A stretch of DNA of 7,107 bases from JBCDBY01 sp039182715 (GTDB taxonomy: Bacteria > Planctomycetota > PLA2): positions 1-7,107 of the forward strand of contig JBCDBY010000238.1 of NCBI GenBank assembly GCA_039182715.1, written 5' to 3'. The notes below the pieces were generated by a model, which saw nothing but the letters and a program-made list of their open reading frames with translations, did no database searches and was not told the DNA's origin. Within the stretch, counting starts at the first letter, position 1, and every line of letters starts with the position of its first letter. The translations under genes were made by a program, and so were the position numbers. Shown one piece after another: positions 5,876-7,107 of this stretch.

Positions 5876-6603
5876 CAGACGGTTCCCTCGCCTGCGAACG
5901 TCGTCTGCGGCTCCGAGGCGTGCAGCTTGCCGTGGCCGAAGTAGAGCACGCGGTCCGCGCACGAGGCGACGGCGCGATCGTGCGTGACCATGATGATTGT
6001 CTTGCCGTGCTCGCGCGAGAGCGCCCGCAGGATTTCGACGACCTGCCAGCTTGAGTTCTCGTCGAGATCGCCGGTCGGCTCGTCCGCGATGATGATCTGC
6101 GGATCGATCGCGAGCGCGCGCGCGATGGCAACGCGCTGCTCCTGCCCGCCCGAGAGCTGCGAAGGTTTGTGGTGCGAGCGATCGGCGAGGCCGACCAGCT
6201 CCAGCGCCGCCTCGACCTGCTCGCGCCGACGCTTGCGATCGAGCGACATGCGCCGAAGGGGAAGCGCGACGTTCTCGTACGCGCTCAGAACCGGCATCAG
6301 GTTGAAGGACTGAAAGACGAATCCGATGTGGGCCGCGCGGAAGTCGCACAGCCGACCCTCGGAAAGCGTGGCGAGATCGACGCCCTTCACCTCGCAGCGG
6401 CCCTCGTCCGGTTGGTCGAGCCCGCCGATCACGTGGAGCAGCGTCGACTTGCCGGATCCGCTCGGACCCATCAGGGCGAGCAGCTCCTGCTCCGGTACCT
6501 GCAGGTCCAGCCCGTTCAGGGGGCGAATGGCGCGGTCGCCCCGGCCGTAGGACTTGACCAGTCCGCTGGCTCGCACGATGGGGGAGCCGTCTGCCTGGTT
6601 CAT
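5875..6603 (-). CDS. ABC exporter ATPase, LolD/MacB family
   Basis: This 242-residue cytoplasmic ATPase powers the exporter. It is complete: Walker A GPSGSGKST at 46-54, Q-loop Q98 in FVFQSFNLMP, signature LSGGQEQR at 150-157, Walker B IIIADEP with D174 and catalytic E175, D-loop GDLD at 178-181, and switch H208 in MVTHD. The Q-loop context (FNLMPVLSAYENVALPL) and the IGGLDQPDEG stretch after Walker A place it in the MacB/LolD/FtsE group that works with FtsX-type permeases. The signature has E where QQR is more usual and the D-loop has D where N or A is more usual; both are tolerated variants. The ATG at 6603 overlaps the adaptor's TGA by 4 nt (ATGA). GAGGAG at 6617-6612 is an 8-nt-spaced ribosome site inside the adaptor gene. 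The 1-nt overlap with permease 1 points to a fixed stoichiometry. Confidence 0.96.
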   Translation of the reverse strand: MNQADGSPIVRASGLVKSYGRGDRAIRPLNGLDLQVPEQELLALMGPSGSGKSTLLHVIGGLDQPDEGRCEVKGVDLATLSEGRLCDFRAAHIGFVFQSFNLMPVLSAYENVALPLRRMSLDRKRRREQVEAALELVGLADRSHHKPSQLSGGQEQRVAIARALAIDPQIIIADEPTGDLDENSSWQVVEILRALSREHGKTIIMVTHDRAVASCADRVLYFGHGKLHASEPQTTFAGEGTV

Positions 6604-7107
6604 TTCGGTTTCTCCTCGCGGATGGTGACGCGGGCACTCATGTTGGGTCGGATCAGCGCGGGCGGCTCCAGGATGCGCACCGCCACGGAGACGGTGTTGG
6701 ACTCGCGGTCCGCGACCGGCGCGATCTCGATGACCTCGGCCGCCAGCGCGTCGGGACCACACGCCTCGACGACGACTTCGGCAGGCGCTCCGAGCCGCAC
6801 CCAGCCGATCCGCGTTTCCGGGACGTCGAGGCGCGCCCACAGTTCGGAGACGTCGGCGATCTCGATGCCGGTCTGTGCGTAGGGGGAGTCGATCGTGTTG
6901 ACGACTTCGCCGGGCTCCAGGTCGATGCGCACGACGGTGGCGTCGAAAGGCGCGCGCAGTAGCGAGAGGTCGAGCCGCGCCTGCGCGCGCTGGACGCCCG
7001 CCTTCGCCTTCTCGACCTCCGCCGCCGCCAGCTGCAGCTCCTCGTCCCGGCTGCCGAGCTGAACGATGCGTTCGGTGGCGCGCGCCTCGGCGAGCCGGGC
7101 GCGCGCC
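6600..7107 (-). CDS. Periplasmic adaptor (HlyD/MacA-type membrane fusion protein), 5' end outside window
   Basis: 168 C-terminal residues are visible, ending at TGA (6602-6600). From the window edge inward they show the second arm of an alpha-helical hairpin (about 50 residues rich in Ala, Glu, Arg, Gln and Leu with heptad character). Next comes the half-lipoyl motif LRAPFDATVVRIDLEPGEVV, then a beta-barrel region (IEIADVSELWARLDVPE) and the membrane-proximal end with PALIRPNMSARVTI. This order is that of MacA/HlyD adaptors, which link the inner-membrane permease to an outer-membrane TolC-like channel. The missing part should hold the N-terminal membrane anchor or lipobox, the first half-lipoyl segment and the first hairpin helix. 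It is the first visible gene of the operon; any promoter lies beyond 7107. No outer-membrane channel gene is present in the window. Confidence 0.92.
   Translation of the reverse strand, partial: ARARLAEARATERIVQLGSRDEELQLAAAEVEKAKAGVQRAQARLDLSLLRAPFDATVVRIDLEPGEVVNTIDSPYAQTGIEIADVSELWARLDVPETRIGWVRLGAPAEVVVEACGPDALAAEVIEIAPVADRESNTVSVAVRILEPPALIRPNMSARVTIREEKPK

Noticed and set aside
3432..6131. A very long minus-strand open frame (about 900 codons) crossing permease 2, permease 1 and part of the ATPase.
   Set aside because: It encodes Arg/Ala/Pro-rich low-complexity sequence in a different frame from three well-supported genes; such frames arise routinely in GC-rich coding DNA because stops are rare.

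Overview
The window is a high-GC, gene-dense stretch with almost all third codon positions G or C. It comes from a bacterium that is probably Gram-negative, because the right half encodes an ABC exporter with an HlyD/MacA-type periplasmic adaptor, which normally bridges to an outer-membrane channel. A proteobacterial, myxococcal or acidobacterial source would fit; the sequence alone does not settle the lineage. No RNA genes, CRISPR arrays, insertion sequences or attachment sites are visible. Coding capacity is nearly full, and both edge genes are cut by the window.

Left part, plus strand. The C-terminal part of a TetR-family repressor (to 461) is followed after 78 bp by an exported metallo-beta-lactamase-fold hydrolase with an RNase Z-like metal-ligand set (540-1775). 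The gap holds a 22-bp inverted repeat (467-488) that runs into a plausible -35 box. A good -10 and a strong Shine-Dalgarno follow. The simplest reading is a TetR operator controlling the hydrolase.

Middle part, minus strand. A two-gene operon encodes an enoyl-CoA hydratase/isomerase-family protein (3402-2557) and a classical short-chain dehydrogenase (2554-1772), separated by 2 bp. It converges on the hydrolase so tightly that the two stop codons share a TTAA and the genes overlap by 4 bp. A 190-bp intergenic region upstream (3403-3592) holds an 18-bp near-palindrome close to the hydratase start and an AT-richer patch.

Right part, minus strand. An exporter operon runs leftwards: adaptor (partial, from beyond 7107 to 6600), ATPase (6603-5875), FtsX/MacB-type permease 1 (5875-4751) and permease 2 (4735-3593). 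The first two junctions overlap by 4 and 1 nt and the last has a 15-nt gap, so the set is almost certainly co-transcribed and translationally coupled. The architecture is MacAB/DevBCA-like but with two different permease subunits, as in LolCE. Its substrate cannot be read from the window.

Nothing here is clearly a new system. The points most worth a second look are the exported RNase Z-like hydrolase with its putative TetR operator, the unequal permease pair, the hydratase with an altered first oxyanion-hole segment, and the zero-gap convergent junction.
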